A stretch of DNA of 64,000 nucleotides from Oceanobacillus sp. HTM 045 (GCA_009733745.1 WNWL01000001.1:1054001-1118000); one strand, 5' to 3'; counted from the stretch's first letter, positions 27,733-36,100 are shown. Numbers and translations: made by a program. Notes: generated by a model not told the origin, from the letters alone.

Positions 27733-29645
27733 GCGCGGGCCGGTCGATAGTCGCCGTCGCGCTTCCTTGCCTCCTCGGCGCCGCGTGGCTTGCGGCGGCA
27801 CTGTTCTGGGCGGCGCCGGCGCCGTTCACCATCGACGGGTTCACCTACTGGGCGATGATCGACGCGATCGCGCGGGACGGATCGCTGTTCGTGGAGAACG
27901 GTTACGCCGAGTACCGGGCCGAGGCGCTGCGCCTCGTGCTGATGGTTCCCTCCGGCGACCGGCTGGCGCCGCAATATCCGGGCGGATGGGGGATCTTCGC
28001 CGCGCCGGCCTACATGGTGGCCGGGCTGGGGGGCGTGGTCATTCTGAACTCGGCGGCGACGGCGGTGACGCTGTGGCTGGTCTGGTCGACGGCGCGCGGC
28101 CTGTTCGACGACCGCCGGGTCGCGGCCTCGGCGGCGCTGATCTACGGGCTTGCGAGTTTCGCGGCCGAGTATGCCTTCGGCGTCTGGCCCCATGCCATCG
28201 CAACGATGACGGCTGCGCTGGCGATCTGGGCCGCGGTGCGGGCGTGGCGCGCGGATGGGGCGCGGGTGTTCCTCTGGGCCGCGGTCGCCGGGCTGGCGGT
28301 CGGGGCGGGGCTCAACTTCCGGGTCGACGTGATCCTCGTGCTGCCGCCGGTCGCGGTCTGGCTGCTCGGCACCGTCGCGCGCCCCTACAGGACGCTCGGC
28401 GCGCTGCTGGCCGGGCTGGTGCCGGGTGCCGCCGCGGCGGCGGCGATCAACCATGCCAAGTTCGGCACGTTCTCCCCGATCAGCTATGGCCAGTCGGAAG
28501 GGTCGGTCTCGCTCGGGCACTATTCCGGCCTGATGGCGATTGCCGCGGTCCTGATGGTGGCATTGCTGGCGCTCGGCCTGCCGCGGGTCCGGCGGAACGT
28601 CTACCGGCCCGTGGTGCTCGGCGCGGTGATGGCGGCCGTGGTGGCGGCGATCGCCGCGATCCCGCAGACCCGGCAGATCGGCCTCGGGATCGTCGAGGGG
28701 ATCTGGGTGCTGGTGGTGAACTTCCAGGATCACCCCGGCCCTTACCACTGGTTCGAGACGCTGGACGATGGAACGGTCGTCACCTTCGGGCTGCGCAAGA
28801 AGGCGCTGCTGCAGAGCATGCCCTGGGCGGCGGTGCTGGTGCTGCTGGTGCCAGGACTGTTCCGCGGAGAGCGGCGCGCGCCGCTGGCGCTGGGCTTCAT
28901 GGTCGTCGCGGCGGTGGTCGTACCCTTCGCGATGAGCGCGTGGCATGGCGGCATGTCGAGCAACATGCGCTATTTCCTGCATGCCGTGCCGATGATCGCG
29001 ATCCTCGGGGCGGTCGCGCTGATCGAGCTGAAGGACCGGGCGGCGGCTGGGTCCGCCGCTGCGCTGGCGGCACTGGTGGCGGTGATCGCCGCGGGGGCCG
29101 CTTGGCCGCTCCTCGGCCAGGGGCGCAGCATGTCGAGCGTGGTGCAGATCGACTTTCCCGGGGCGCTGATGGCCGGTATCGCGCTTACCGCGCTGGCCGC
29201 CGCCGTGCTGTCAGGCACCGCGCGGGCGGTCGCGGCGCGGATGGCGGCGAGTCTCACGGGCGTCGGGCTGCTGACCGGTTTCGTCATCACCCATGCCATC
29301 GACATCCAGGCGAGCCAGCAGGCGCGGCAGCTCAACATCGTCGGCGCGGAAGCGGCCGCCGGTCTGCCCGAAGATGCGCTGCTGGTGACGCCGGTGCCGA
29401 GCAGCCTCGGCCTGCGGGTGAACCGCCCCCCTGCCCTGACGGCGCAGGCGGGGATCCTGGAGGGAGGGATCGACGCCGATCTCGCCGGGCTGGTCCGCGC
29501 CGCCCATGCCGAGGGCCGCGCCGTCGTGGCGCATGGCGGGCTGCTGGCGCAGGCGCTGCTGGACGCCGGGCTTGCGCACGATGCGACGCCCTTGGTCGAA
29601 GTGCCGAGAAGCATGCTATTCCTCATGGAGCCGCCCCGTGACTGA
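27729..29645 (+). CDS. GT39-like multi-span membrane glycosyltransferase
   Basis: A 638-residue polytopic membrane protein (ATG 27729, overlapping the previous TGA). It has about ten hydrophobic spans and a short periplasmic C-terminal part. The first loop, FTIDGFTYWAMIDAIARDGS, carries an acidic residue at the place typical of GT-C enzymes, and RLAPQYPGGWGIFAAPAY resembles the conserved first-loop region of the PMT/ArnT superfamily. Such enzymes use polyprenyl-phosphate sugars made by GT2 proteins such as the one encoded next. Acceptor unknown. Confidence 0.65.
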   Translation: MSAGRSIVAVALPCLLGAAWLAAALFWAAPAPFTIDGFTYWAMIDAIARDGSLFVENGYAEYRAEALRLVLMVPSGDRLAPQYPGGWGIFAAPAYMVAGLGGVVILNSAATAVTLWLVWSTARGLFDDRRVAASAALIYGLASFAAEYAFGVWPHAIATMTAALAIWAAVRAWRADGARVFLWAAVAGLAVGAGLNFRVDVILVLPPVAVWLLGTVARPYRTLGALLAGLVPGAAAAAAINHAKFGTFSPISYGQSEGSVSLGHYSGLMAIAAVLMVALLALGLPRVRRNVYRPVVLGAVMAAVVAAIAAIPQTRQIGLGIVEGIWVLVVNFQDHPGPYHWFETLDDGTVVTFGLRKKALLQSMPWAAVLVLLVPGLFRGERRAPLALGFMVVAAVVVPFAMSAWHGGMSSNMRYFLHAVPMIAILGAVALIELKDRAAAGSAAALAALVAVIAAGAAWPLLGQGRSMSSVVQIDFPGALMAGIALTALAAAVLSGTARAVAARMAASLTGVGLLTGFVITHAIDIQASQQARQLNIVGAEAAAGLPEDALLVTPVPSSLGLRVNRPPALTAQAGILEGGIDADLAGLVRAAHAEGRAVVAHGGLLAQALLDAGLAHDATPLVEVPRSMLFLMEPPRD

Positions 29646-29672
29646 GACGCGACTGAGACTGGAAAGGCAGAG

Positions 29673-30695
29673 ATGAGGGACCGCCTCGGCAAGCTGGTGA
29701 TCCAGATACCCTGCCTCAACGAGTCGGGGCAGCTGCCCGCCATGCTGGCCGACCTGCCGCGCGAGGTGGCGGGGTTCGACCGGGTCGAATGGCTGGTGAT
29801 CGACGACGGCTCGACCGACGGCACGGCGGAGGTCGCGCGTGCCCACGGGGTCGACCATGTCGTGCGGCACGACACAAACCGGGGCCTCGCCGCCGCCTTC
29901 ATGACCGGGCTCGACGCCGCGCTCCGGGCGGGCGCGGACGTGATCGTCAACACGGACGCGGACAACCAGTACGACGCCGCCTGCATCCCGGACCTCGTCG
30001 CCCCGATCCTCGCCGGCGAGGCGCAGATGGTGATCGGCGCGCGGCCGATCGCGACGCATGAGGGGTTCTCGCCGCTGAAGAAGGCGTTGCAGAGGCTCGG
30101 GAGCTGGGTGGTGCGGAAGGCGAGCGGCACCTCGGTGCCCGACGCGCCCAGCGGGTTCCGCGCGATCAGCCGGTCGCTGGCGATGCGGCTCTACGTCTTC
30201 AACACGCACACCTACACGCTGGAGACGATCATCCAGGCCGGCCGGCTCAACGAGCCGGTCGCCTCCGTCCCGGTGCGGGTGAACCCGGACACGCGGGAGT
30301 CGCGGCTGATCCGCAGCATGTTCGGCTATATCCGCCGCTCGGCGCTGACGATCATCCGGATCTTCGCCATCTACCGGCCGCTGCAGTTCTTCTCGCTGAT
30401 CGCCCTGCTGATCGCGCTGCCGGGGCTGGTGGCCTTCGCGCGGTTCATCTTCTTTTCGCTGGCGGGGGATGGCGGCGGCCACATCCAGTCGCTGGTGATC
30501 GGCGCATCGCTGATCGCGGCGGGCTCGGTGACGCTGATCGGCGCCTTCCTGGCCGACCTGACGGCCGCGAACCGGGCCTTGCTGTCAGACGTGCGCACGC
30601 GCCTCTACCGCGCCGAACTGGAGCGGGAGGAAGCGAAGAAGTCTGACGGGGAAGTGGCGGCTTCACCGGAACGGGAAGCCGCGTCGCAAAGATGA
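29673..30695 (+). CDS. GT2 polyprenyl-phosphate glycosyltransferase
   Basis: A 340-residue membrane-anchored glycosyltransferase. The GT-A domain has LVIQIPCLNESGQLPAML, EWLVIDDGSTDGTAE and a NTDADNQYD metal-binding DxD; two hydrophobic C-terminal segments (FSLIALLIALPGLVAFARFI, LIAAGSVTLIGAFLADL) anchor it, as in DPM1/ArnC-type enzymes that load a sugar onto polyprenyl phosphate. It is the last gene of the operon and would supply the donor for the preceding GT39-like protein. The sugar is unknown. Confidence 0.85.
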   Translation: MRDRLGKLVIQIPCLNESGQLPAMLADLPREVAGFDRVEWLVIDDGSTDGTAEVARAHGVDHVVRHDTNRGLAAAFMTGLDAALRAGADVIVNTDADNQYDAACIPDLVAPILAGEAQMVIGARPIATHEGFSPLKKALQRLGSWVVRKASGTSVPDAPSGFRAISRSLAMRLYVFNTHTYTLETIIQAGRLNEPVASVPVRVNPDTRESRLIRSMFGYIRRSALTIIRIFAIYRPLQFFSLIALLIALPGLVAFARFIFFSLAGDGGGHIQSLVIGASLIAAGSVTLIGAFLADLTAANRALLSDVRTRLYRAELEREEAKKSDGEVAASPEREAASQR

Positions 30696-30700
30696 CGCGA

Positions 30701-30727
30701 CGGCCGCCGCGGGGTGCGCGGCGGCCG
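30701..30727. terminator. Intergenic hairpin between convergent genes
   Basis: CGGCCGCCGC-GGGGTGC-GCGGCGGCCG forms a perfect 10-bp stem in the 55-bp gap between the GT2 gene and the small lipoprotein gene. There is no clear T run, so termination in either direction is likely but not certain. Confidence 0.45.
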
Positions 30728-30750
30728 CCGTTCGGTGCGAGGCGTGCGCG

Positions 30751-30939
30751 TCAGTCGATGGCGCGCTGGAACGCCTGCCCGGCCTCTGTCCGCTCCAGCG
30801 GATCGAACTGGCCGTCGTTCTCGTTGATGCCCTCGTCCACGATGAGTCCGCCCGCGGTGCCGGCAATAACCGCGCCGCAACCGGTCAGCGCACCACAAAG
30901 GATCAGGGCGGCGGGGAGCTTCAGAAGAGTGCTGGTCAT
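30751..30939 (-). CDS. Small lipoprotein under EcfG-type promoter
   Basis: A 62-residue protein from the ATG at 30939 (GGAGG upstream). The signal MTSTLLKLPAALILCGALTG ends in lipobox LTGC, followed by a glycine-rich GAVIAGTAGGLIVDEG and a short polar tail. This architecture is typical of small stress-induced envelope lipoproteins of unknown role. A perfect GGAAC-N16-CGTT promoter lies 33 bp upstream of the start, placing it in the general stress regulon. The 20-residue upstream extension is not supported by a ribosome binding site. Confidence 0.75.
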   Translation of the reverse strand: MTSTLLKLPAALILCGALTGCGAVIAGTAGGLIVDEGINENDGQFDPLERTEAGQAFQRAID

Positions 30940-30972
30940 GTCGTGCCTCCATATCGGATGTCTCTGTAAACA

Positions 30973-30997
30973 AACGCATTTGTCGCATCGGGGTTCC
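30973..30997 (-). promoter_or_regulatory. EcfG promoter of the small lipoprotein gene
   Basis: GGAAC (30997-30993), 16 bp, CGTT (30976-30973) on the minus strand; an exact match to the alphaproteobacterial general stress sigma factor consensus. The -10 ends 33 bp before the ATG. Confidence 0.8.
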
Positions 30998-31122
30998 ACG
31001 CGTCGCCGCGGCCGGGTGGAAAAATCCGTGGGTACGTGAGGAACAGTCGGGCAGACTGCGAGGCCCCGGAGACAGAGCGGGGCTGTCGCCCGATCTGACT
31101 CGTGAGGATCGCCCTCAGGCGG

Positions 31123-32253
31123 TCACGCCGCCGCTGGCAGGCCCCGTTTCCGCGGCCGGTCGGCGCCCCGCGGTTCGCGCCGTCGCGGGATCAGGTGCGC
31201 CACCGTGGACCGGCCGATCAGCAGCAGGGGAACGGCGAGGAACGCGCCGATGGCACCCCAGAGCCAGAGCCAGAAGGTCAGCGTCACGAACACCATGAAG
31301 GGGTTCAGCGTCATCGTGCGGCCGACGAAGCTCGGCGTCACGAACTGCCCCTCCATCACGTTCATCGCGACGAAGACACCGGCGACCACGAAGGCGCTGG
31401 AGATCGGCTCGAAGCTGACCAGCCCGACGAGGAACAGGATCATCGTCATCACCGCCGGCCCGAGATAGGGCGCGAAGTTGAGCACGGCTGCGAGCAGCCC
31501 CCAGAGCGGCGCGGAGGGCACGCCCAGGAGCGCCAGCGCGACCGCCACGCAGGCGCCGAAGCCGGCGTTGATGATGGCGATGGTGACGAGGTAGCTGGAG
31601 ACGTCCGCCTCCACGTCGCGGAAGATCCGCGCGACCCGGCAGCGCAGCCCGCGCGACATGCAGAACGACAGCGCGGCGCGGCGCAGGTCGTGCCGGGTGA
31701 CGAGGAAGAAGTAGAAGGTGCCGACGAAGATCAGGAGCTGGCCGGCGACCGCGGGCGCGAGCGTCAGCGCGCTGGTGAAGGACTCCATCCGGTCCGACAT
31801 CTTCACCGTGGCCCCGCCCTCGCCGAGCGCGTCCTCGAGGTCCTCGCGCGCCTCGGAGACGCTGCGGAGCTGCTCACGGACGGAGGCGAGCATTTCCTCG
31901 ACCTTCTTCCAGATCTCCGGGCCGCGCTCGAGCCAGGCGGAGAGCGGGACGTAGAGCGCGGTCACGATGCCCGCGATCAGCAGCAGGATCGCCAGCAGCA
32001 GGAGCGCCGCCGCGACGGTCGCGGGCAGGCCGAGCAGCTCCAGCCGCGAGGCGATCGGGCCGAGCGTGAGCGCGATGATCAGCGCGGCAAAGAGCGGCGC
32101 GAAGAAGAACATCGCTTCCGACAGGATCAGGAAGAACGCGAACAGGAAGAGGCAGATCAGCGCGATGCGCGACCCCGTCTCGATCATCCGTTCGGCGCTT
32201 GCCGGCGGCCGGTACGGTCCGCGGCGGCGTTCGCGCATTCGGATCAGTGCCAT
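31123..32253 (-). CDS. AI-2E/PerM-family membrane protein
   Basis: A 376-residue polytopic membrane protein of the AI-2E transporter (PerM/YdiK) family. Hydrophobic spans include IALICLFLFAFFLILSEAMF and LLIFVGTFYFFLVTR; the C-terminal signature LNFAPYLGPAVMT, FVTPSFVGRTMTLNPFMVF and GAIGAFLAVPLLL is diagnostic. Some members export autoinducer-2 or exchange Na+/Li+ for H+; function here is unproven. It is divergent from the DUF883 gene, and a near-match EcfG promoter (GGAAC-N16-GGTT, 32303-32279) lies just upstream. Confidence 0.88.
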   Translation of the reverse strand: MALIRMRERRRGPYRPPASAERMIETGSRIALICLFLFAFFLILSEAMFFFAPLFAALIIALTLGPIASRLELLGLPATVAAALLLLAILLLIAGIVTALYVPLSAWLERGPEIWKKVEEMLASVREQLRSVSEAREDLEDALGEGGATVKMSDRMESFTSALTLAPAVAGQLLIFVGTFYFFLVTRHDLRRAALSFCMSRGLRCRVARIFRDVEADVSSYLVTIAIINAGFGACVAVALALLGVPSAPLWGLLAAVLNFAPYLGPAVMTMILFLVGLVSFEPISSAFVVAGVFVAMNVMEGQFVTPSFVGRTMTLNPFMVFVTLTFWLWLWGAIGAFLAVPLLLIGRSTVAHLIPRRREPRGADRPRKRGLPAAA

Positions 32254-32278
32254 CGGCTCCCTCCTGTTGCGAAGAGGG

Positions 32279-32303
32279 AACCCGCGGCGCGCAAACAGGT
32301 TCC
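32279..32303 (-). promoter_or_regulatory. Near-match EcfG promoter of the AI-2E family gene
   Basis: GGAAC (32303-32299), 16 bp, GGTT (32282-32279) on the minus strand, 25 bp before the ATG at 32253. Only the first -10 base deviates. It is back to back with the DUF883 promoter. Confidence 0.55.
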
Positions 32304-32309
32304 CGGGCA

Positions 32310-32334
32310 GGAACGAAATTCGCGGACGGACGTT
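32310..32334 (+). promoter_or_regulatory. EcfG promoter of the DUF883-holin pair
   Basis: GGAAC (32310-32314), 16 bp, CGTT (32331-32334); exact consensus, 32 bp upstream of the ATG at 32367. Confidence 0.8.
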
Positions 32335-32366
32335 GAAACCGCGGATACATCACCCTGGAGGACCAA

Positions 32367-32705
32367 ATGGCTCAATCGACATCCACCGCGAAGGGTACGA
32401 ACGGCAGCAATGCCGATACCGCAGACCTCTCGGCCCAGATCGCGCAGCTCAAGACCGACCTCGCCAAGATCGCGGGTACCGTCGGCGACATCGCGAAGGA
32501 CCGCGGCCGCGCCGCGCAGAGCGCCGTCTCCACGGCGGTCTCCGACCTCGGGTCGCAGGGACGCGACCTCGCCGTCGGCGCGCTCGGCGAGGCCCGCCAG
32601 CTTGAGGCCCGTGCCGCCGGCGCGATCCGCGAGCGGCCCCTGACCGCGATCGCTCTCGCCGCCGGTGCGGGCCTGCTGGTCGGGATGCTGTCGAGCCGGA
32701 AGTAG
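32367..32705 (+). CDS. DUF883 (ElaB/YqjD-like) membrane-anchored protein
   Basis: A 112-residue protein. A long Ala-rich amphipathic helical region (LSAQIAQLKTDLAKIAGTVG) is followed by RERPLTAIALAAGAGLLVGM and a terminal SSRK, the DUF883 C-terminal anchor. E. coli ElaB and YqjD are stationary-phase inner-membrane proteins that associate with ribosomes. The gene is preceded by an exact EcfG promoter and followed after 4 bp by a small membrane protein, a pair that is widespread in proteobacteria. Confidence 0.88.
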   Translation: MAQSTSTAKGTNGSNADTADLSAQIAQLKTDLAKIAGTVGDIAKDRGRAAQSAVSTAVSDLGSQGRDLAVGALGEARQLEARAAGAIRERPLTAIALAAGAGLLVGMLSSRK

Positions 32706-32709
32706 GCTC

Positions 32710-33072
32710 GTGGCAGCGTCTTTCCTCGACCCCATCGTGCGGCAGGCCCGGCTTGCCGCACGCGCCGCGTCCGAGAGCGCGGCGGAAGTGGCGACCGTGA
32801 GCGTGCTGTTCCTCGCCGCGGGCGTCTTTTTCGTGATCGCGATCACCGCAGCCCTGGCGCTCTGGCTCGGGCTGATCGGCGCGTGCTTCGTGATGGGCGG
32901 CGTGCTGGCGATCAGCGGGGCGATCCTGCTGACGATCCAGCGGCGCCGCCGCGCGCGTCGGCAACTGCTCGCCGCGGCCGCTCGCCAGCGGACCGAGGAT
33001 CATGATCTGATCCTCCTCGTCGCCTCGATCTATTCGTGGATGCGGGACGCGGGATCGTCCTTCGGACGCTAA
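32710..33072 (+). CDS. Phage-holin-like small membrane protein (partner of DUF883)
   Basis: A 120-residue protein starting at GTG 32710, four bases after the DUF883 stop. It has two adjacent hydrophobic helices (VLFLAAGVFFVIAITAALAL, GACFVMGGVLAISGAILLTI) followed by a basic stretch RRRRARR, the layout of the holin-3_6/YqjE-like family that accompanies DUF883 proteins. It is not a phage lysis gene in this setting. Stress induction through the shared EcfG promoter is inferred. Confidence 0.75.
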   Translation: MAASFLDPIVRQARLAARAASESAAEVATVSVLFLAAGVFFVIAITAALALWLGLIGACFVMGGVLAISGAILLTIQRRRRARRQLLAAAARQRTEDHDLILLVASIYSWMRDAGSSFGR

Positions 33073-33091
33073 ATCTATTTCGGCCGGGCAA

Positions 33092-33124
33092 AGAAAAAGG
33101 GGCGCGCCGTGGGCGCGCCCCTTT
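33092..33124. terminator. Bidirectional rho-independent terminator
   Basis: AAGGGGCGCGCC-GTG-GGCGCGCCCCTTT forms a perfect 12-bp stem; T-rich and A-rich flanks on either side suit both the holin-like gene (plus) and the DUF1328 gene (minus). Confidence 0.85.
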
Positions 33125-33142
33125 CGTTCCGTCTGTCCTGCG

Positions 33143-33319
33143 TCACGGGCGCGGAGCGCGGCCGCGGACTGCGCCGAACACGAGCGAGATCACGAACAGC
33201 ACCAGGAAGATGAAGAACAGAACCTGCGCGATGCCTGCGGTGGCCGACGCGATCCCGCCGAAACCGAATACCGCTGCAATCACCGCAACGATGAAGAACG
33301 TGAGAGCCCAGCCAAGCAT
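33143..33319 (-). CDS. DUF1328/YtjA-family small membrane protein
   Basis: A 58-residue inner-membrane protein from the ATG at 33319: [20 protein letters not shown], then [20 protein letters not shown] and a second hydrophobic segment. This matches the UPF0391/YtjA family in length and in the conserved FGFGGIA segment. Function unknown; family members are often general stress genes. An exact EcfG promoter lies 33 bp upstream. The 14-residue upstream extension was rejected because the family start is MLGWA. Confidence 0.92.
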   Translation of the reverse strand: MLGWALTFFIVAVIAAVFGFGGIASATAGIAQVLFFIFLVLFVISLVFGAVRGRAPRP

Positions 33320-33351
33320 GTCTACCTCCATTTCGCTTGCTCTGGACAATA

Positions 33352-33376
33352 AACGCGGCATTGCGGGTGAAGTTCC
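33352..33376 (-). promoter_or_regulatory. EcfG promoter of the DUF1328 gene
   Basis: GGAAC (33376-33372), 16 bp, CGTT (33355-33352) on the minus strand; exact consensus, 32 bp upstream of the start. Confidence 0.8.
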
Positions 33377-33390
33377 GCCGGTTATTTACT

Positions 33391-35157
33391 TTAAACAAGC
33401 TCGTCCGGCACGAGCGGGATGTGCTGGCCGAACCCGTCTGTCTCGGCAATATCATGTGGCGCGAGGAAGGACCGGCACGCTTCCGGCGCGCGGCGCAGGT
33501 TGCCGGCGGCGATCTCGCGCCAGGTCGCGACCGCGGACCCGACGCCAAAGGCTGCCTCGCGTGCATCGTCGGGAAGCCACGCAGCGAACAGACGGCGGCG
33601 GAGATGCGCGACGGCGTCCGGGCTCTGGACCAGCACGCCTGCCTCGGTGTCCCAGCGCATGCTCCGCCCGTTGAGATTGGCAGAGCTGACGATGGCTGCC
33701 GCATCGTCCGCGACGGCGACCTTGGCGTGGACATAGACTATCTCGCGCCCGTAGGCGGTGTCGCGCCCGTCGGACCGGGCGGAGACCGGGCGCACGGGCG
33801 ACATGAAGAAGGCCCGCTTGCCGAACGCTTCGCGCACGGTGGAAAGGCACTCCGCCTGGAGCTTCTCGCCCTTTCGCACGTCCACCCCGGTCTCACCGTA
33901 GAAGGCGACATTCTCCGGCGCCATCGGCAGGACGAGGATCAGGCCGAGGTCCGGGTTGCGGGCCGCCGCCTCCGCCAGTTCCTCCGCGATGGGCATGTGG
34001 CGGAAGAACTGTGTCTCGACATAGATCAGCCGCCGGGCCGAACGGATCAGCGCCAGGTGCGCGCGTTCCAGCTCGTCGGCGACGGTCGCCGGACTCATCC
34101 CGAGCAGGAACCGGCGATGCGCGACGGAGAGCGTGCGCAGGAACCGGATCGACGGGCCGTCGACCGTGCCCTGCCCCTCGTCCGGGGGCATTTCGAGCGC
34201 GTTCGCGACGGCCTCCGGGCCGATGCGCTGGTCCGGACGGCGGCGGCGGAAACGGCGCAGGTCGGCCGCGGCGCGGTAGCGGTCGCGGTTCCAGCACTCC
34301 ACGAAATGCCGCGCGGCATCGGTGGCGGCAGGGCCGGTGACCTCGGCCGACACGTCGTGCCATGTCTCCGCCGCGGGGCGCGCGTGCTCCGCATCGTCAT
34401 AGCGGCGCTCGTCCACGTCGAGTCCGCCGAGGATCATCCGCGTGCCGTCGAAGATGGCGAGCTTCTGGTGATGCGTCGCCGGGAAGAGCCGCGGGAGCAG
34501 GATGGAACGCCACACGATCCGCCCGTTCCGCCGCATCCGCAGGTGCCGCCACAGGCCGGGCCGCACCGCGAAGGTGGCGCGGCGGCGGTCTTCCGCGAGG
34601 TCGTTGAGTTCGCGGCGCTGGCTTTCGATCATCGCGAGAGCGGCGGGGTAGAACATCACGCGCAGTCCCTTGCCGACCCGGTTCTCGTGCCGCGCGGCGA
34701 CCACCTCGATGTCGAGGCCCGGATTTGCGGAGGACATTTCCTGCAGGGCGCGCGCCGTCTTCCAGCATTGCTCGTGAAGCTCGGGCGCGCCGATCGGGTC
34801 GAAGTCTGAGAGGAAGAAGCGGACGCTCACGCCCTTGCCCGCCACATGCCGGATGACATCGGCCCAGGCCGCGAGGCCAAGCGCGTGGGCCTCCTCCGAG
34901 CGTGTCTCGGTATCGAGATCGAAGACGCGGAAGGCCATCCAGACATGGCTGCGCGCGGCAAGCGTGGCCCGCTCCAGCGCGGGGAAGCCCTCCGCGGCCT
35001 CGATCAGTGGTTCGAACGCTTCGAGCGCGCGGGGTTCCGGGAGCCCCTGCCAGTGGTCGGGCGCTTCGGGCCGCGCATGGTTCGCTGGCAGCGCATCGCA
35101 TGTGGCGGCGCCGGCGTTAAATGAATTCCCGTGCCTCACCCGCAGCCTCGCTTTCAT
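33391..35157 (-). CDS. Phospholipase D-family protein
   Basis: A 588-residue cytoplasmic-looking protein with two HKD motifs: HHQKLAIFDGTRMILGG (His near residue 229) and VHAKVAVADDAAAIVSSANL (His near residue 475). Both are complete HxKx4D sites, so it should be an active phosphodiesterase/transphosphatidylase, cleaving phospholipid or acting like cardiolipin synthase. No N-terminal membrane spans are seen, unlike classical cardiolipin synthases. It lies in the stress island; the upstream GGAAC-N16-GCTT (35204-35180) is a poor EcfG match. Confidence 0.9.
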   Translation of the reverse strand: MKARLRVRHGNSFNAGAATCDALPANHARPEAPDHWQGLPEPRALEAFEPLIEAAEGFPALERATLAARSHVWMAFRVFDLDTETRSEEAHALGLAAWADVIRHVAGKGVSVRFFLSDFDPIGAPELHEQCWKTARALQEMSSANPGLDIEVVAARHENRVGKGLRVMFYPAALAMIESQRRELNDLAEDRRRATFAVRPGLWRHLRMRRNGRIVWRSILLPRLFPATHHQKLAIFDGTRMILGGLDVDERRYDDAEHARPAAETWHDVSAEVTGPAATDAARHFVECWNRDRYRAAADLRRFRRRRPDQRIGPEAVANALEMPPDEGQGTVDGPSIRFLRTLSVAHRRFLLGMSPATVADELERAHLALIRSARRLIYVETQFFRHMPIAEELAEAAARNPDLGLILVLPMAPENVAFYGETGVDVRKGEKLQAECLSTVREAFGKRAFFMSPVRPVSARSDGRDTAYGREIVYVHAKVAVADDAAAIVSSANLNGRSMRWDTEAGVLVQSPDAVAHLRRRLFAAWLPDDAREAAFGVGSAVATWREIAAGNLRRAPEACRSFLAPHDIAETDGFGQHIPLVPDELV

Positions 35158-35171
35158 GGGTGCCGCCCTCT

Positions 35172-35196
35172 GGAACCTAAAGCCGTGGCGGGCGTT
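35172..35196 (+). promoter_or_regulatory. EcfG promoter of the 56-residue protein gene
   Basis: GGAAC (35172-35176), 16 bp, CGTT (35193-35196); exact consensus, 32 bp upstream of the ATG at 35229. Confidence 0.8.
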
Positions 35197-35228
35197 TTCG
35201 TTCCGATCGTCATCAAATGGAGGATCTG

Positions 35229-35399
35229 ATGCGGAACGTTGCCATCGGCGGCGCAGTCGCGGCCGCCGTGATCATCGCCTTCGTGGTCGGCATGTCGCTC
35301 GACGCGCCCGAGCCGGAAGGCCCGGCGGAGGCCGCCGGGGAGGCGCTCGACGAGGCCGTGCGCGACCTCGGAGACGCGGTCGACGGCGCGGCTGACTGA
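35229..35399 (+). CDS. Small membrane or exported acidic protein in the stress regulon
   Basis: A 56-residue protein starting at ATG 35229, chosen over 35217 because GGAGG lies 5 bases upstream. One hydrophobic helix (VAIGGAVAAAVIIAFVVGMS) is followed by a strongly acidic Ala/Glu-rich tail (EAAGEALDEAVRDLGD). No family is recognised. It has an exact EcfG promoter and its own terminator, which supports a real gene despite its size. It may be a signal-anchored periplasmic peptide. Confidence 0.7.
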   Translation: MRNVAIGGAVAAAVIIAFVVGMSLDAPEPEGPAEAAGEALDEAVRDLGDAVDGAAD

Positions 35400-35447
35400 G
35401 CTGGCCATTCGGGCGGCGGGACGCCGACCCGAGAGTGGACAAGACGC

Positions 35448-35479
35448 AAACCGGCGCTGCCAACTGGCGGCGCCGGTTT
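35448..35479 (+). terminator. Rho-independent terminator after the 56-residue protein gene
   Basis: AAACCGGCGC and GCGCCGGTTT form a perfect 10-bp stem around a 12-base loop, followed by TTTCAGTTT. It also serves the convergent exoD gene. Confidence 0.75.
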
Positions 35480-35497
35480 CAGTTTGGCAGGGTCGGC

Positions 35498-36076
35498 TCA
35501 GAGCAGCATCCAGACCGCGAAGCCGAAGGACAGGACCGAGATCACGAACCCCGCGATGATGAACGCGCCGTCGCGGCTCATGATCCCGAGGCCGAACACG
35601 GCCAGCGCCGCAGACGGCGGCATCACGCCCCAGGGGACGAGCGCCAGCGGGAACATCGTCGCAGCGTGGATGATGCAGACGATGGCAATCAGGTAGGTCC
35701 AGGGCGCGTCCAGCACCCACTCGGCGCGGGGTTTGAGATAGCGCTCCAGCTTCTCGGCGTAGGGCTTCACCTTCTCGACGACCTTGTCCGCCTTGTCGGC
35801 GGATACGCTGGCGCGTTCCACCCATCCCGGCAGCCACGGGCCGTTGTCCTTCAGGAGGTACTGTCCCATCAGCAGGACGACCATGACGCCGAACAGGATC
35901 GACGCGCCCGGTATCGCGCCGACCGGCGACAGCGAGACCGCGCCGATCAGGAAGATGATCGGGCCATAGGCGCGGCGGCCGAACTCGTCCATCACGTCGC
36001 CGACGGAAACTCTGTCCTCGCCGCTCGCCTCGGACAGGGTCTCGAGGACGTCGCTCACGGTCGTGCCCTTGCTCAT
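35498..36076 (-). CDS. ExoD-family membrane protein
   Basis: A 192-residue inner-membrane protein of the exopolysaccharide synthesis ExoD family. The N-terminal SVGDVMDEFGRRAYGPIIFL with the following SLSPVGAIPG and the C-terminal SRDGAFIIAGFVISVL match the family. In Sinorhizobium ExoD affects exopolysaccharide production and alkali tolerance; its biochemistry is unresolved. It lies downstream of csbD in the same orientation behind a terminator, so it may be partly co-transcribed by read-through. Confidence 0.88.
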   Translation of the reverse strand: MSKGTTVSDVLETLSEASGEDRVSVGDVMDEFGRRAYGPIIFLIGAVSLSPVGAIPGASILFGVMVVLLMGQYLLKDNGPWLPGWVERASVSADKADKVVEKVKPYAEKLERYLKPRAEWVLDAPWTYLIAIVCIIHAATMFPLALVPWGVMPPSAALAVFGLGIMSRDGAFIIAGFVISVLSFGFAVWMLL

Positions 36077-36100
36077 GTGGGATCCCCCCGGGAAATGCAG

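Noticed and set aside
32710-33072. Prophage remnant because of a holin-like protein
   Set aside because: The gene is paired with DUF883 behind an EcfG promoter and no other phage gene is near; it belongs to the YqjE-like envelope family.
35180-35204. EcfG promoter for the phospholipase D gene
   Set aside because: GGAAC is correctly placed but the -10 reads GCTT instead of CGTT after 16 bp; two mismatches in four bases are too weak.
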